This document shows, piece after piece, positions 16,520 through 25,540 of a DNA stretch of 49,999 nt. A model generated the notes under the pieces. That model searched no databases. It saw nothing but the letters and a program-made list of their open reading frames with translations, and was not told the DNA's origin. The translations under genes and the position numbers were made by a program. Source of the stretch: Bacteroidota bacterium (GTDB taxonomy: Bacteria > Bacteroidota > Bacteroidia > B-17B0 > Aurantibacillaceae); contig JANYEQ010000015.1 in assembly GCA_025363015.1 (NCBI GenBank), positions 1-49,999 of the forward strand. The letters are read 5' to 3'. Position 1 is the stretch's first letter; each line of letters begins with the position of its first letter.

Positions 16520-16548
16520 CAAAAATACGTATTTTATTTGTATTGCAA
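16520..16548 (-). promoter_or_regulatory. Bacteroidota-type promoter of tRNA-Phe
   Basis: On the minus strand TTG (16548-16546), an 18-base spacer and TATTTTTG (16527-16520) match the Bacteroidota primary sigma consensus TTG-N17-23-TAnnTTTG. The box lies about 22 bases before the mature tRNA 5' end. Confidence 0.7.
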
Positions 16549-16614
16549 AATTTTTTGTAAAAATATATTAATAAAGCCTTTGTTTTAGCCATTTTGAACT
16601 ACCTTTATGCCTTA

Positions 16615-17334
16615 ATGAATTTAGTATTAGATTTTGGTAATACACGTATTAAAGCTGGCATTTTTAAAGATAATGAACTGCTGAATAATTATGTTTTTTA
16701 TTTAGAAGACGAGTTAGTAAAATTTATAAAAATCCAGCCAATAATTACAAATTGCCTCATTGCATCGGTTACCAGTAATCATGTTACTGTTTTCGAAAGT
16801 ATAAAAACAAAAATAAATACTTTAATTTATACCCCACAGTTATTAATTCCATTAAAAAATTTATACAAAAGTGCTGCTACATTAGGTTCAGATAGGATGG
16901 CGGCCTCTGTTGGTGCTTATACTTTTTTTCCAAATAAAAATGTACTAACTATTGATGCTGGTACGTGTATAAAGTATAATTTTGTAAATGCTAATAACGA
17001 CTATATGGGTGGTGCTATCTCCGCCGGAATAAATATGCGTTTAAAAGCCCTAAATCATTTTACACACGCTTTACCTTTGGTTGAATTTGACAAAAATTAT
17101 GAAAAATTAACGGGGCAAACAACTAATGAATCTATTTTAAGTGGAGCATTGCTAGGAGCTGTATGCGAGGTAGAATGTATGATTGAGCGCTATAAAGCTC
17201 AATATAATGATATAGAAATTGTGGTTACTGGCGGTAATGCCGATTATTTGTGCAAGCAACTTAAAAATCGTTTCTTTACCAATCAAAATATTTTATTATA
17301 CGGCTTAAATACAATTTTAAATTATAACCTTTGA
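16615..17334 (+). CDS. coaX: Type III pantothenate kinase
   Basis: This 239-residue enzyme phosphorylates pantothenate, the first step of coenzyme A synthesis. I choose the ATG at 16615, because MNLVLDFGNTRIKAGIF puts the nucleotide-binding DxGNT motif at the very N-terminus; the TTG at 16594 would add seven unlikely residues. Further ASKHA-fold signatures are GSDRMAASVGA, LTIDAGTCIKYNFV, GGAISAGINMRLKAL and VVTGGNA. Length and motif order match CoaX. It is the first gene of a run ending at 19562. Its 3' end overlaps the next gene's TTG by four bases. Confidence 0.95.
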   Translation: MNLVLDFGNTRIKAGIFKDNELLNNYVFYLEDELVKFIKIQPIITNCLIASVTSNHVTVFESIKTKINTLIYTPQLLIPLKNLYKSAATLGSDRMAASVGAYTFFPNKNVLTIDAGTCIKYNFVNANNDYMGGAISAGINMRLKALNHFTHALPLVEFDKNYEKLTGQTTNESILSGALLGAVCEVECMIERYKAQYNDIEIVVTGGNADYLCKQLKNRFFTNQNILLYGLNTILNYNL

Positions 17335-18776
17335 ACTTAAAATTAAAATACTTACTCCTTTTTTTATTACCATTATTTGGTGTTGCACAAACAAATACGT
17401 TTAGCCCTTATTCGCGCTACGCATTGGGCGAATTAAACCAGCCTACCTTTGCGCATAATGTGGGTATGGGCGGGGCTTACATTGCTTTAAAACCCGATAG
17501 TACAATGCCTATTTTTATTAATGCGGGTAATCCTGCCGCTTATGCTTTAATAAAATTAACATCGTTAGAGGTGGGGGGTAATTTTTTGTATTCGCAATTT
17601 AAAGGTACTAATTCATCACTTACTAAATATTCTGCAAATTTTGCTTATGGTGCTTTGGGCTTTCCAATAAGAAGTAGAGGTGGTGCTTGTTTTGGTTTAA
17701 TGCCTTATACAAATGTTGGGTATGATTTAAAATCGACTGCCACATCCATTGATGTAAATGCTAGTGGCGATATTACTTATTTATACAATGGTAACGGCGG
17801 TTTAAATAAAGTATTTGCAGGCTATGGGGTAATGCCATTTGCAGATGTGTTACGAAAATTTAGAAAAAACAATTTGAATGTACCCGACAGTATAAAAGTG
17901 CTATCAAAAACAAAATTTAAACAACATGAATTTATAAATAAATTATTAAGTGATTTTAGTGTGGGCTTTAATGTAAATTATATTTTTGGGCATATCGAAA
18001 ATACATCGCGGGTGGTGTATCCTAACTCATTGTTGTATAATAATACCTACCGCCAAAGAAGCCTATCAATGGGCGATTTTACAGGTAACTTTGGTATGCA
18101 AACTGCCATTAGTATTGATAGCGTAAAATCCAAAACAAAAGCTGGACGTCGCCTTTTAAAAGAAAAAGTAAAATTTACTTTCGGGTATTTTATAGCTTTA
18201 AACAATGCACTTAAAGTAAGTTACGATAATACCGTTTACAATTATGTTTTAAATGGTTTTGGACAAGAAATTATTAGAGATACTGTACTTTATAAAGTAA
18301 ATCAAAAAAGCACAATAAGTTTACCGCTTGAACAAGGTATTGGTATTGGCTTTAAAAAAGCAGAGCGCATAAGTGCTGTTGCCGATTTTGCAATTACCAA
18401 TTGGAAAAATTTTAAATTTTTAGAAAATACAAGCTTGCTAAAAAACAATTATCGATTGGCAGCAGGTGTAAATTTTGTGCCACAAAAATATGCCGCGGGT
18501 AATGGTGCTTTTTTTAAAAAAGTAAATTATCGCTTTGGGCTTAGTTATCAAACAGGTTACATTGAGTTAAAAAACTCTACCCTTGCAAATTATGCTGCTA
18601 CCATTGGCTTTGGTTTACCTGTGGGCATTGGGCGTTTATCATCAATGGTAAATATTGGCTTACAAGTTGGGCAAATGACTACAACTAATAGTGCGTTAAT
18701 TAAAGAAAATTATTTTAGAATAAACTTTGGCTTCACCTTTAGCGATCGCTGGTTTCAAAAATTTAAATACGATTAA
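17331..18776 (+). CDS. Outer membrane beta-barrel protein (unnamed Bacteroidota family)
   Basis: This 481-residue protein has a TTG start and a signal peptide (about 1-19, ending GVAQ). The start of the mature part is typical of a Bacteroidota outer membrane family: TFSPYSRYALGEL, GMGGAYIAL and FINAGNPAAYALI. Alternating aromatic strands continue to a C-terminal YFRINFGFTFSDRWFQKFKYD, a barrel-closing pattern. The family resembles FadL or PorV-type barrels but no substrate can be read. It sits between coaX and lptC, an arrangement I believe is common in the phylum, which hints at an envelope-assembly role without proof. Confidence 0.7.
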   Translation: MNLKLKYLLLFLLPLFGVAQTNTFSPYSRYALGELNQPTFAHNVGMGGAYIALKPDSTMPIFINAGNPAAYALIKLTSLEVGGNFLYSQFKGTNSSLTKYSANFAYGALGFPIRSRGGACFGLMPYTNVGYDLKSTATSIDVNASGDITYLYNGNGGLNKVFAGYGVMPFADVLRKFRKNNLNVPDSIKVLSKTKFKQHEFINKLLSDFSVGFNVNYIFGHIENTSRVVYPNSLLYNNTYRQRSLSMGDFTGNFGMQTAISIDSVKSKTKAGRRLLKEKVKFTFGYFIALNNALKVSYDNTVYNYVLNGFGQEIIRDTVLYKVNQKSTISLPLEQGIGIGFKKAERISAVADFAITNWKNFKFLENTSLLKNNYRLAAGVNFVPQKYAAGNGAFFKKVNYRFGLSYQTGYIELKNSTLANYAATIGFGLPVGIGRLSSMVNIGLQVGQMTTTNSALIKENYFRINFGFTFSDRWFQKFKYD

Positions 18777-18778
18777 TT

Positions 18779-19330
18779 TTGCTTAAACACCTTAGTATAA
18801 TTATAAGCGTGTTTTGTATGTGCCAAGCTTGTACCAACGATTTAAAAGATGTCATGGCCTTGCCATCTAATAAATTAACACCATCGCAAGTGGGTGATAG
18901 CGTTACGATGCTTTATACCGATAGTGCCTCCCTTAAAATTGTATTAACGGCTAGTAGAATGTTACTGTTTAATAAAAACGTAAGCGAACCCTTTACTGTT
19001 TTACCAAAAGGTTTTTTTATTACATTTTTTGACGAAGAAGAAAAAATATCGTCAACCTTAAAAGCAAATTATGGTGTGCGTTATGATATTACTAAACGCA
19101 TGGAAGCAAAATATGCGGTACAAGTAGTAAATAAAAAAGGCGAAAAATTAGAAACTGAACGTTTAGTGTGGGACGAAGCTAATAAAAAAATTTATACCGA
19201 TGCTCCTATTAAAATTACCACCCCCACACAAGTTATAAGTGGCAAGGGTTTAAACAGTAATCAAGATTTTACAAAGTATGAAATTAAAGAAGTAACTGGA
19301 ATTATAAAACTAAAAAACAATGAACTCTAA
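18779..19330 (+). CDS. lptC: LPS export periplasmic protein LptC
   Basis: This 183-residue protein has a TTG start. An N-terminal hydrophobic segment ends in CQACTND, which could be a lipobox (Cys18). The rest fits the LptC fold of repeated beta strands: a TDSASLKIVLTA strand, ISSTLKANYGVRYD, ERLVWDEANKKIYTDAPIKI and a TPTQVISGKGLNSNQDF hallmark. LptC links the LptBFG transporter to LptA on the way to the outer membrane. The next gene overlaps its end by 11 bases, so translation is likely coupled. Confidence is good from the final GxGLxSNxDF motif. Confidence 0.88.
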   Translation: MLKHLSIIISVFCMCQACTNDLKDVMALPSNKLTPSQVGDSVTMLYTDSASLKIVLTASRMLLFNKNVSEPFTVLPKGFFITFFDEEEKISSTLKANYGVRYDITKRMEAKYAVQVVNKKGEKLETERLVWDEANKKIYTDAPIKITTPTQVISGKGLNSNQDFTKYEIKEVTGIIKLKNNEL

Positions 19331-19562
19331 CACTCAAAGTAAATTATTTATTTTTTTAGAACGCCTATGGCTTGTTGGCGTTGCTGTGGGTTTAATAACC
19401 TGCGTTTATTTTTTAATACAAAAAGATAACGATAGCGCACTTTTCTTTTTTGGTTTTTTTATATTATCATCAATTATTTATTTAATGCGTAAACGCCAAC
19501 GTGTGCGCCACGAAGAAACAGTAGCATTTAATGAGAAACAAGGCTTAGGTAAAAAAAAATAA
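19320..19562 (+). CDS. Small two-helix membrane protein downstream of lptC
   Basis: This 80-residue protein starts at an ATG inside the last codons of lptC. Two hydrophobic helices (about 14-33 and 40-57: LWLVGVAVGLITCVYFLI and ALFFFGFFILSSIIYLM) are followed by a strongly basic tail (RKRQRVRHEE, GLGKKK) that would face the cytoplasm. I do not recognise a named family. The overlap with lptC suggests a role in, or at least co-expression with, LPS export. Confidence 0.65.
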   Translation: MNSNTQSKLFIFLERLWLVGVAVGLITCVYFLIQKDNDSALFFFGFFILSSIIYLMRKRQRVRHEETVAFNEKQGLGKKK

Positions 19563-19567
19563 ACGTA

Positions 19568-20578
19568 TTATCGCTCAATTAATTTTGTAGACAATACAAC
19601 ATTGCTTTTATTTGTTTGTTTGCCATTAATAACATCTAAAATTAATAAGGATGAGTTTTTACCAATATCCTCTATAGGTTGCGATACCGATATTATTTTT
19701 CTATCAATAATGTTAAACAAATCAATATCGTCAAAACTGGCAATTTTTATTTTTGAGGCTAATTTTTCAAATTCCTTTTTTCGTAAAGCAATTAATAAAG
19801 CCGTAGTAATATTATTATTTAAACAATAAATAGCATCAATAGCTGTTGTACTTTTTAGTAATTCGTTTAAACTTTGTTCTACATCTTTTTGTATGGTATC
19901 AAATCGTATTTGCTTTATTAAACTTTCATCAACTTTTAATTTATTTTTAATAATAGCGTCTTTATAGCCATTAATCCTATCTTCAATAGTACTAATGTAT
20001 GAAGGAGTAATGCTAAAGCATGCTACCGTTTTACAATTTTGTTTAATTAAATGATTTACAATCTCTATCGAACCGCCATAATTATCAATTACTACATAAT
20101 TAGCATTAAATAAGGGCAATACTCTATCAATAAAAACAAATGGTGTATTTGCGTAACGCGAATTAGTATAAAAATCTGCATTTTTAAAAGTTGAAGCCAC
20201 AATTAAACCATCAACACCTTGTTGGTTTACCATCATTTCTACTAAACGTTTTTCATGCTCTTCGTTTTCGCCAGTACTGCACACCATTAAGTTGTAGCCT
20301 TGTTCAAACAACACAGCTTCAATATTTTTTGCAATAGTACTATAAAAAGGATTACTAATATCGGCCACAATTAAGCCCACAAAAAAACTTTTACCAGTTC
20401 GTAGGGCTCTAGCAAATTTATTGGGTGTGTAATCCAGTTCGGCTACGGCTTTTAAAACCGCTTCTTGTGTTTTTTTACTAATGCCATATTGGTTACCTTT
20501 GCCATTTAAAACCATTGAAATTAAGGTTTTTGAGTACCCTAATTGTTTCGAAATATCTTCTAACTGTAATCGCTTCAT
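19568..20578 (-). CDS. LacI-family transcriptional regulator
   Basis: This 336-residue protein begins with the LacI helix-turn-helix (about 4-55: LEDISKQLGYSKTLISMVLN, TQEAVLKAVAELDYTPNKFA with the hinge helix). A periplasmic-binding-protein-like ligand domain follows (VGLIVADISNPFYSTIAKNI, GVDGLIVAST, FVFIDR, AIYCLNN, ASFDDID). Such regulators usually respond to a sugar, but none is adjacent: the divergent neighbour is an aminotransferase. It converges with the lptC run with only five bases between. Three tandem 21-base repeats lie just upstream and are natural operator candidates. Confidence 0.93.
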   Translation of the reverse strand: MKRLQLEDISKQLGYSKTLISMVLNGKGNQYGISKKTQEAVLKAVAELDYTPNKFARALRTGKSFFVGLIVADISNPFYSTIAKNIEAVLFEQGYNLMVCSTGENEEHEKRLVEMMVNQQGVDGLIVASTFKNADFYTNSRYANTPFVFIDRVLPLFNANYVVIDNYGGSIEIVNHLIKQNCKTVACFSITPSYISTIEDRINGYKDAIIKNKLKVDESLIKQIRFDTIQKDVEQSLNELLKSTTAIDAIYCLNNNITTALLIALRKKEFEKLASKIKIASFDDIDLFNIIDRKIISVSQPIEDIGKNSSLLILDVINGKQTNKSNVVLSTKLIER

Positions 20579-20601
20579 AACAATTTTTTTAATGGTTAAT
20601 C

Positions 20602-20663
20602 AAATTTAAACTATTTATTTATAAATCTAAACTATTTTTAGATAAATTTAAAAGGTTTTAGAT
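20602..20663. repeat. Three tandem 21-base repeats in a divergent promoter region
   Basis: Units are AAATTTAAACTATTTATTTA+T (20602-20622), AAATCTAAACTATTTTTAGA+T (20623-20643) and AAATTTAAAAGGTTTTAGAT (20644-20663). They lie head to tail 24 bases upstream of the LacI-type gene and 140 bases before the aminotransferase. The two-turn spacing would put bound dimers on one DNA face. They could be operators for the regulator; no classical LacI palindrome with a central CG is visible in them. Confidence 0.6.
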
Positions 20664-20803
20664 TTTTGGTAATAAATCAATGATAAACGGTTATTTTTAG
20701 TCGATAAATGAAATAATTATAAACAACAGGCTTAAAGTTTTAAATTACATAACGCTTATTTCAAAAATAAAATTAGGTTTGTAATATTAACTTAACGTAT
20801 AAA

Positions 20804-22060
20804 ATGATAGTCTCTAAATTAGCACAAAACATTATTGGTTCTGAAATTATAAAATTATCAGCCGAGGTAAACGAAAAAATAAAACAAGGCGAGAGAATTT
20901 TCAATCTTACCATTGGCGATTTCAATCCCAATGAATTTCCTATCCCTACTGAATTAAAACAATACATTGTTGATGCTTATTTTGCTAACCTAACAAATTA
21001 TCCCACAGCTGATGGTATGTTGGAGCTACGTCAAGCAGTAAGTAATTTATTAAAACAACGTGGCGGTTTAGATTATAAACCTGACGAAATTTTAATTGCG
21101 GGTGGTGCTCGCCCCATTATATATAGTATTTTTAAGGCTTTGGTAGATGAAGGTGATTCAGTCATTTTTGCAGTGCCATCGTGGAACAACAATCATTATA
21201 CCTATTTAAATGGCGCAAGGCCCATTATTATTGAGGCTACGCCTGAACAAAATTTTATGCCTCAAGCTAAAGATATTGCTCCACATATTGGTAAAGCAAC
21301 CTTGGTAGCCTTATGTTCGCCACAAAACCCAACAGGTACAGTATTTACAAAACAAGGTTTAGAAGAAATTTGCAATTTAATTTTAGTAGAAAATAAACGT
21401 AGAGATGCTTCGCAAAAACCAGTGTATTTAATGTACGACCAAATTTATTGGGCTTTAACGCAAGGCGATATCAAGCATTTTGACCCTGTTAGTTTACGAC
21501 CCGAAATGAAAAACTATACCATTTTTGTTGATGGTATTTCTAAATCCTTAGCAGCCACAGGTGTAAGAGTAGGATGGAGCATGGGACCAAAATTTATTAT
21601 TGATAAAATGAAAGCTATTTTAACTCACGTTGGAGCTTGGGCACCAAAGGCGGAGCAAATAGCCACTGCAAATTATTTAAACCAATTAGATAAATATGAT
21701 GCTTTTTTAATAGAACAAAAACATAAAATAAATTTACGCCTACAAGGTTTTTATAATGGGTTTCAGCAGTTGAAAAATAAAGGTTATAAGGTTGATGCCA
21801 TTGTGCCACAAGCTGCCCTTTATTTAACAGTGCAATTTGGTTTACACAATCAAAAAACAGCTCAAGGAAAAGTTTTAAAAACTACAAAAGATATAACAAG
21901 TTATTTATTAGATGAAGCTAAGTTAGCAATAGTGCCATTTAGTGCTTTTGGTGCCACCGAAAATAATAATTGGTACAGGCTTAGCGTTGGTACTTGTACT
22001 ATGCAGGATGTAAGTGATGTTTTGGTTAAGTTAGAAGAAGCTTTAAAAAAATTATCGTAA
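20804..22060 (+). CDS. PLP-dependent class I/II aminotransferase (aspartate aminotransferase-like)
   Basis: This 418-residue soluble enzyme has fold-type I motifs: NLTIGDFNP, NYPTADGMLELRQAV, IAGGARPIIYSIF, CSPQNPTGTVF, YDQIYWAL and the cofactor-binding DGISKSLAATGVRVGWSMG with Lys247. Arg in WYRLSVGT is the expected substrate-carboxylate ligand. The family transfers amino groups between amino acids and 2-oxo acids; the exact substrate cannot be read, although similarity to AspC-type enzymes is evident. It is transcribed away from the LacI-type regulator, with no close downstream partner. Confidence 0.9.
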   Translation: MIVSKLAQNIIGSEIIKLSAEVNEKIKQGERIFNLTIGDFNPNEFPIPTELKQYIVDAYFANLTNYPTADGMLELRQAVSNLLKQRGGLDYKPDEILIAGGARPIIYSIFKALVDEGDSVIFAVPSWNNNHYTYLNGARPIIIEATPEQNFMPQAKDIAPHIGKATLVALCSPQNPTGTVFTKQGLEEICNLILVENKRRDASQKPVYLMYDQIYWALTQGDIKHFDPVSLRPEMKNYTIFVDGISKSLAATGVRVGWSMGPKFIIDKMKAILTHVGAWAPKAEQIATANYLNQLDKYDAFLIEQKHKINLRLQGFYNGFQQLKNKGYKVDAIVPQAALYLTVQFGLHNQKTAQGKVLKTTKDITSYLLDEAKLAIVPFSAFGATENNNWYRLSVGTCTMQDVSDVLVKLEEALKKLS

Positions 22061-22145
22061 TGTAATTTTATTAAGAAAAATATAATAGGCTAATTACAAA
22101 TAAAATTATGAATAACCAGATTTTTTATTTTATTAAGAAAAAATA

Positions 22146-23000
22146 GTGAGGACTCAATTTTTTATATTTTTAATTTTAATGACTTTAAATTCTATTTCAC
22201 AAAAAGAATTTGAGAAGTATGGTCCATCGGGTTGCGAAACATACACCGATTTGAAATTGGCTTTAAAAATCGAAAAAAAAATTTATAAACTAGATTTAAG
22301 TTACCGAAAAATTGAATCAAAATTATACGAAAAAATATACAAGTTAAGCGATTTACAAGCTCTAAAACTAAGTACTAATGAAGTTACTGAATATCCAAAA
22401 AATATGGATGCACTAATAAATTTAATTTATTTTGCTTCCTATAATAATAAATTCTCTGCATTTCCATCAAACTTAAAACCTTTTTTTAATTTACAATATT
22501 TAGAATTACAACATACCAAAATTGATAGCATACCCGCACAAATTGCCTACTTAAATAAATTACAATCGTTTAAATTTGGTAATACAGACGATACATTAAA
22601 ATTGCCAATAACATTAAAGTTTTTAAAAAATTTAAAAGATATAAGTATCGAAAATTGTATGTTGGATAGTTTACCCAAGCAATTGTTTAAAGTAACAAGT
22701 GTAACTTTTTTAAGTTTATCAAACACAAACACACATTATTTAACCAAACATTTTGAACGTTTACAAAATTTAGAAGTATTAATTATTGAAAACAATCCTA
22801 TTGAAAAAATACCCTTTGATATTTATAAGGCACACAAATTGCGTTTAATTTCGCTTAGAGGAAATAAATTAACAAATATACCCGAAAGCATTTCGCAATT
22901 AGAGAACCTTACTCTGCTGGATTTAAGAGGTAACTTTATAGACAAAGAGCGCATAGATGAATTAAAAATTTTGTTGCCAGGATGTGAGATTTTATTTTAA
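22146..23000 (+). CDS. Secreted leucine-rich repeat protein
   Basis: This 284-residue protein starts at GTG. A signal peptide (about 1-18, ending NSIS) precedes about eight leucine-rich repeats of the LxxLxxLxLxxNxLxxLP kind, for example LQALKLSTNEVTEYPKNMD, LQYLELQHTKIDSIPAQI and LTLLDLRGNFIDKERIDEL, ending in the capping phrase LPGCEILF. LRR proteins bind other proteins; the partner is unknown. The stop is followed in the same frame by a remnant of a T9SS sorting domain. A 15-base direct repeat (TTTTATTAAGAAAAA at 22066 and 22128) lies just upstream. Confidence 0.8.
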   Translation: MRTQFFIFLILMTLNSISQKEFEKYGPSGCETYTDLKLALKIEKKIYKLDLSYRKIESKLYEKIYKLSDLQALKLSTNEVTEYPKNMDALINLIYFASYNNKFSAFPSNLKPFFNLQYLELQHTKIDSIPAQIAYLNKLQSFKFGNTDDTLKLPITLKFLKNLKDISIENCMLDSLPKQLFKVTSVTFLSLSNTNTHYLTKHFERLQNLEVLIIENNPIEKIPFDIYKAHKLRLISLRGNKLTNIPESISQLENLTLLDLRGNFIDKERIDELKILLPGCEILF

Positions 23001-23117
23001 AAAGTTTACGAACAAAACTTAAGCGAAGGTAAAAACGAAATAAGTACAGAGCAACTTGCAAAAGGAATTTATACTGCTATTTATAAAAACAATAAAAAAG
23101 CCGTAGTTGTAAAATAA
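23001..23117 (+). pseudogene. Orphan tail of a T9SS sorting domain
   Basis: Directly after the LRR stop, and in the same frame, 38 codons read KVYEQNLSEGKNEISTEQLA, KGIYTAIYK and KKAVVVK before a TAA at 23115-23117. This is the last half of a type A T9SS sorting domain; the YPNP-containing first half is missing. There is no start codon. It is either a relic of a deleted gene or a former C-terminus of the LRR protein cut off by the TAA at 22998. Confidence 0.75.
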
Positions 23118-23144
23118 TAAAAAACTAAACTAGTATTGCATTCT

Positions 23145-23181
23145 AAAAAGCCACCCTATAAATTTTATAGGGTGGCTTTTT
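23145..23181. terminator. Strong bidirectional Rho-independent terminator
   Basis: AAAAAGCCACCCTATAAA pairs perfectly with TTTTATAGGGTGGCTTTTT, with A and T tracts on both flanks. It serves the LRR/T9SS-remnant side on the plus strand and phoH on the minus strand. Confidence 0.9.
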
Positions 23182-23231
23182 AATTTAGTAATTTGTGTGT
23201 AATGCTAAAATTAATTAAGTGTTACTTTTAG

Positions 23232-24584
23232 CTACAATAAATCATTAGCTAAATTAGCTAATGCGCTTCGTTCACCTTTTTCTAAAGTAATATGTGCGTA
23301 AATCTCTTGTCCTTTTACTTTTTCAATTAAGTAGCTTAATCCGTTACTTTGTGCATCTAAATAAGGGGTATCTATTTGGTGAATATCGCCGGTAAAAATA
23401 ATTTTTGTGTTTTCGCCTGCACGTGTAATAATAGTTTTTACTTCGTGTGGTGTAAGGTTTTGCGCTTCATCTACAATAAAAAATACATTGCTTAAACTTC
23501 TACCACGTATATAGGCTAAAGGACAAACAACTAATTTTTGTGATTCTACCATTTCGGCAATTTGTTTATGTTCTTTATCTTTTTCGCTAAATTGGCTTCT
23601 AATAAATTTTAAATTATCCCAAAGTGGCTCCATATAAGGGTTTAGTTTACTATTCACATCGCCAGGTAAATAGCCAATATCCTTATTACTTAAAGGTACA
23701 ATTGGTCGTGCTAAATAAATTTGATGATAGTTACGACGCAATTCTAAAGCACCCGCTAATGATAATAATGTTTTGCCTGTACCTGCTACACCTTGAATAG
23801 ATACTAACTTAATATCAGGATTCATAATAGCATCAAGGGCAAAGGCTTGCTCAGCATTTTTTGGAATAACACCAAAGGCAGATGTTTTAATTACACGTTT
23901 TAAAGAATCATCTTCTTTATTATAACGTGATAATACACTTTGAGAACCATTTTTTAAAACATAATAGTGATTAGGGTGCGATTTAGATTTTTTTAAAATA
24001 CTTGTAGCTTTACACGACCCTTGATTGTATATAGTTGCAATACTTTCTGCACTTACTTTTTCTATTTCGGTACGGCCAGTATAAAGCTCGTCAATAGTTT
24101 TAATTTTACCCGTTTCGTAATCTTCGGCAATTAAATTTAGGCTTTTTGCCTTAATGCGTAAGTTTATATCTTTTGTAACTAATATAACTTTTCGGCCGGG
24201 GTTTTGTTCGGCGGTGTATAAAGCAGTATTTAATATTTTATGATCGGCTTTTCTATCATCAAAAATACGCTCGGCATTAACTTTGCTTGAGGTATTCATT
24301 TCTATTTTAAATTTACCTCTATTAGGCCCATTAATAGCAGCCCAATCTACCAGTGTGTTTTTGCCACTAAGCTTATCAATAAAGCGTATAAATTCGCGTG
24401 CCGAATAATTTTTAGTATCGTTGCCTTTTTTAAAATTATCTAACTCTTCTAATACGGTAATAGGAATTACCACATCGTGTTCTGCAAAGTTTTTAATAGC
24501 AGTGTGGTCGTAGATAATAACAGAGGTATCTAATACAAATATTTTTTTAGTACCGATACTTGCTTTTGTTTTTTTTATGGGCAT
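23232..24584 (-). CDS. PhoH-family protein: PIN nuclease domain plus PhoH ATPase
   Basis: This 450-residue protein is counted from the ATG at 24584; a TTG two codons earlier is less likely. The N-terminal PIN domain (about 12-150) shows FVLDTSVIIYD, TVLEELDNFK and LVTKDINLRIKA with the acidic metal ligands. The C-terminal PhoH ATPase has Walker A GVAGTGKTLLSLAG and Walker B FFIVDEAQNLTPHEVKTII, followed by FTGDIHQID. PIN-PhoH proteins (PhoH2 type) couple RNA unwinding to cleavage, in RNA turnover or as toxin-like factors. It stands alone between a terminator and the DUF4197 gene. Confidence 0.92.
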   Translation of the reverse strand: MPIKKTKASIGTKKIFVLDTSVIIYDHTAIKNFAEHDVVIPITVLEELDNFKKGNDTKNYSAREFIRFIDKLSGKNTLVDWAAINGPNRGKFKIEMNTSSKVNAERIFDDRKADHKILNTALYTAEQNPGRKVILVTKDINLRIKAKSLNLIAEDYETGKIKTIDELYTGRTEIEKVSAESIATIYNQGSCKATSILKKSKSHPNHYYVLKNGSQSVLSRYNKEDDSLKRVIKTSAFGVIPKNAEQAFALDAIMNPDIKLVSIQGVAGTGKTLLSLAGALELRRNYHQIYLARPIVPLSNKDIGYLPGDVNSKLNPYMEPLWDNLKFIRSQFSEKDKEHKQIAEMVESQKLVVCPLAYIRGRSLSNVFFIVDEAQNLTPHEVKTIITRAGENTKIIFTGDIHQIDTPYLDAQSNGLSYLIEKVKGQEIYAHITLEKGERSALANLANDLL

Positions 24585-24682
24585 ACACAATTTTTTAAAT
24601 AATGTTAGGTTAAATTTATAAATACAAAAAACATCTTTAGCAGAGCTTAAAAATTGATTTGAACAATAGGATGTTAAATGGC

Positions 24683-25438
24683 TTAATTACCAAATACTTT
24701 TTTTAGTAAATCGCTTACACGTGCTACAGGGTTTTTACGAATATTTATTTCTTCATCTGCAATCATTAGCATTAAGCCGTTAATAGCTTTGTTGGTAACA
24801 TATTCGTCTAAATTAGGATTTTGTTTTTTTACGTTTGGTAATTTGTTGTAGGTTGTAACCAAGGGAGTCCAGTAACTAGCAACTTTAGCAGTAGCAATGG
24901 CCTCTTTTACAACAGGCATAAATTTATCTTTTAATGGGTTATAGGTAGTTTTGCGCAAATAATTTGTAGCTGCAGTATCAACGCCTCTTAAAATAGCAAA
25001 TCCGTCTTGTACACTCATATTGGTAATAGCATCTACAAATACTGTAGCTGATTTTTTTGAAGCTTCTTCAGCGGCGCGGTTTAGGCTCATCTCAAAATCG
25101 TTTACTTTTTTAGTTAAGCCCATTTTTATTAATTTGGTTTTCATTTCTGCAGCCTCTTCAGGCCAAGGAATGTATATTTTAGGATTTTTATAAAAACCAT
25201 CAGCTTTAGCGGCCAACGTGCTTGAATTATTTGTACCAACCGTTAAGGCTTCTTTTAAGCCTTTAATTACTTCTTCGTTAGTTAATTTTGGAGCCGTGGT
25301 GCCTGTTAAAATAGCACTTGCCTTTTCTTTAGCTACTTTTTCCAAAGAATCTTTTTCGTGTTTTAAGTGGTTTAAAAAACCTTGTGCGCTTGTGTGTAGA
25401 GAAATAAAAATACTTGCTACTATTAAAATTTTTTTCAT
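24683..25438 (-). CDS. DUF4197 exported protein
   Basis: This 251-residue protein has a signal peptide (1-18, ending TSAQ). The DUF4197 pattern is clear: LTNEEVIKGLKEALTVGTNN, KIYIPWPEEA, EMSLNRAAEEASKKSATVFVDAITNMSVQDGFAILRG (quoted in parts only here as NRAAEEASKK and DGFAILRG), and a C-terminal PNLDEYVTNKAINGLM. The family is periplasmic and helical with no settled function. No neighbour gives a clue: it is flanked by phoH and lpxD with separate short gaps. Confidence 0.88.
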   Translation of the reverse strand: MKKILIVASIFISLHTSAQGFLNHLKHEKDSLEKVAKEKASAILTGTTAPKLTNEEVIKGLKEALTVGTNNSSTLAAKADGFYKNPKIYIPWPEEAAEMKTKLIKMGLTKKVNDFEMSLNRAAEEASKKSATVFVDAITNMSVQDGFAILRGVDTAATNYLRKTTYNPLKDKFMPVVKEAIATAKVASYWTPLVTTYNKLPNVKKQNPNLDEYVTNKAINGLMLMIADEEINIRKNPVARVSDLLKKVFGN

Positions 25439-25540
25439 TTGTTATTTATATTATTTTTTAATTTTATTAAAAATACGTTTGTTATATGGATTAAAAAAAT
25501 GGAATTTTCTATAAAAGATTAACAAGTTTTTTTTTGAAAA

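Noticed and set aside
22066-22142. 15-base direct repeat TTTTATTAAGAAAAA as an attachment site
   Set aside because: It is A+T-only in practice, flanks just 47 bases, and has no recombinase or tRNA next to it, so chance or slippage is enough.
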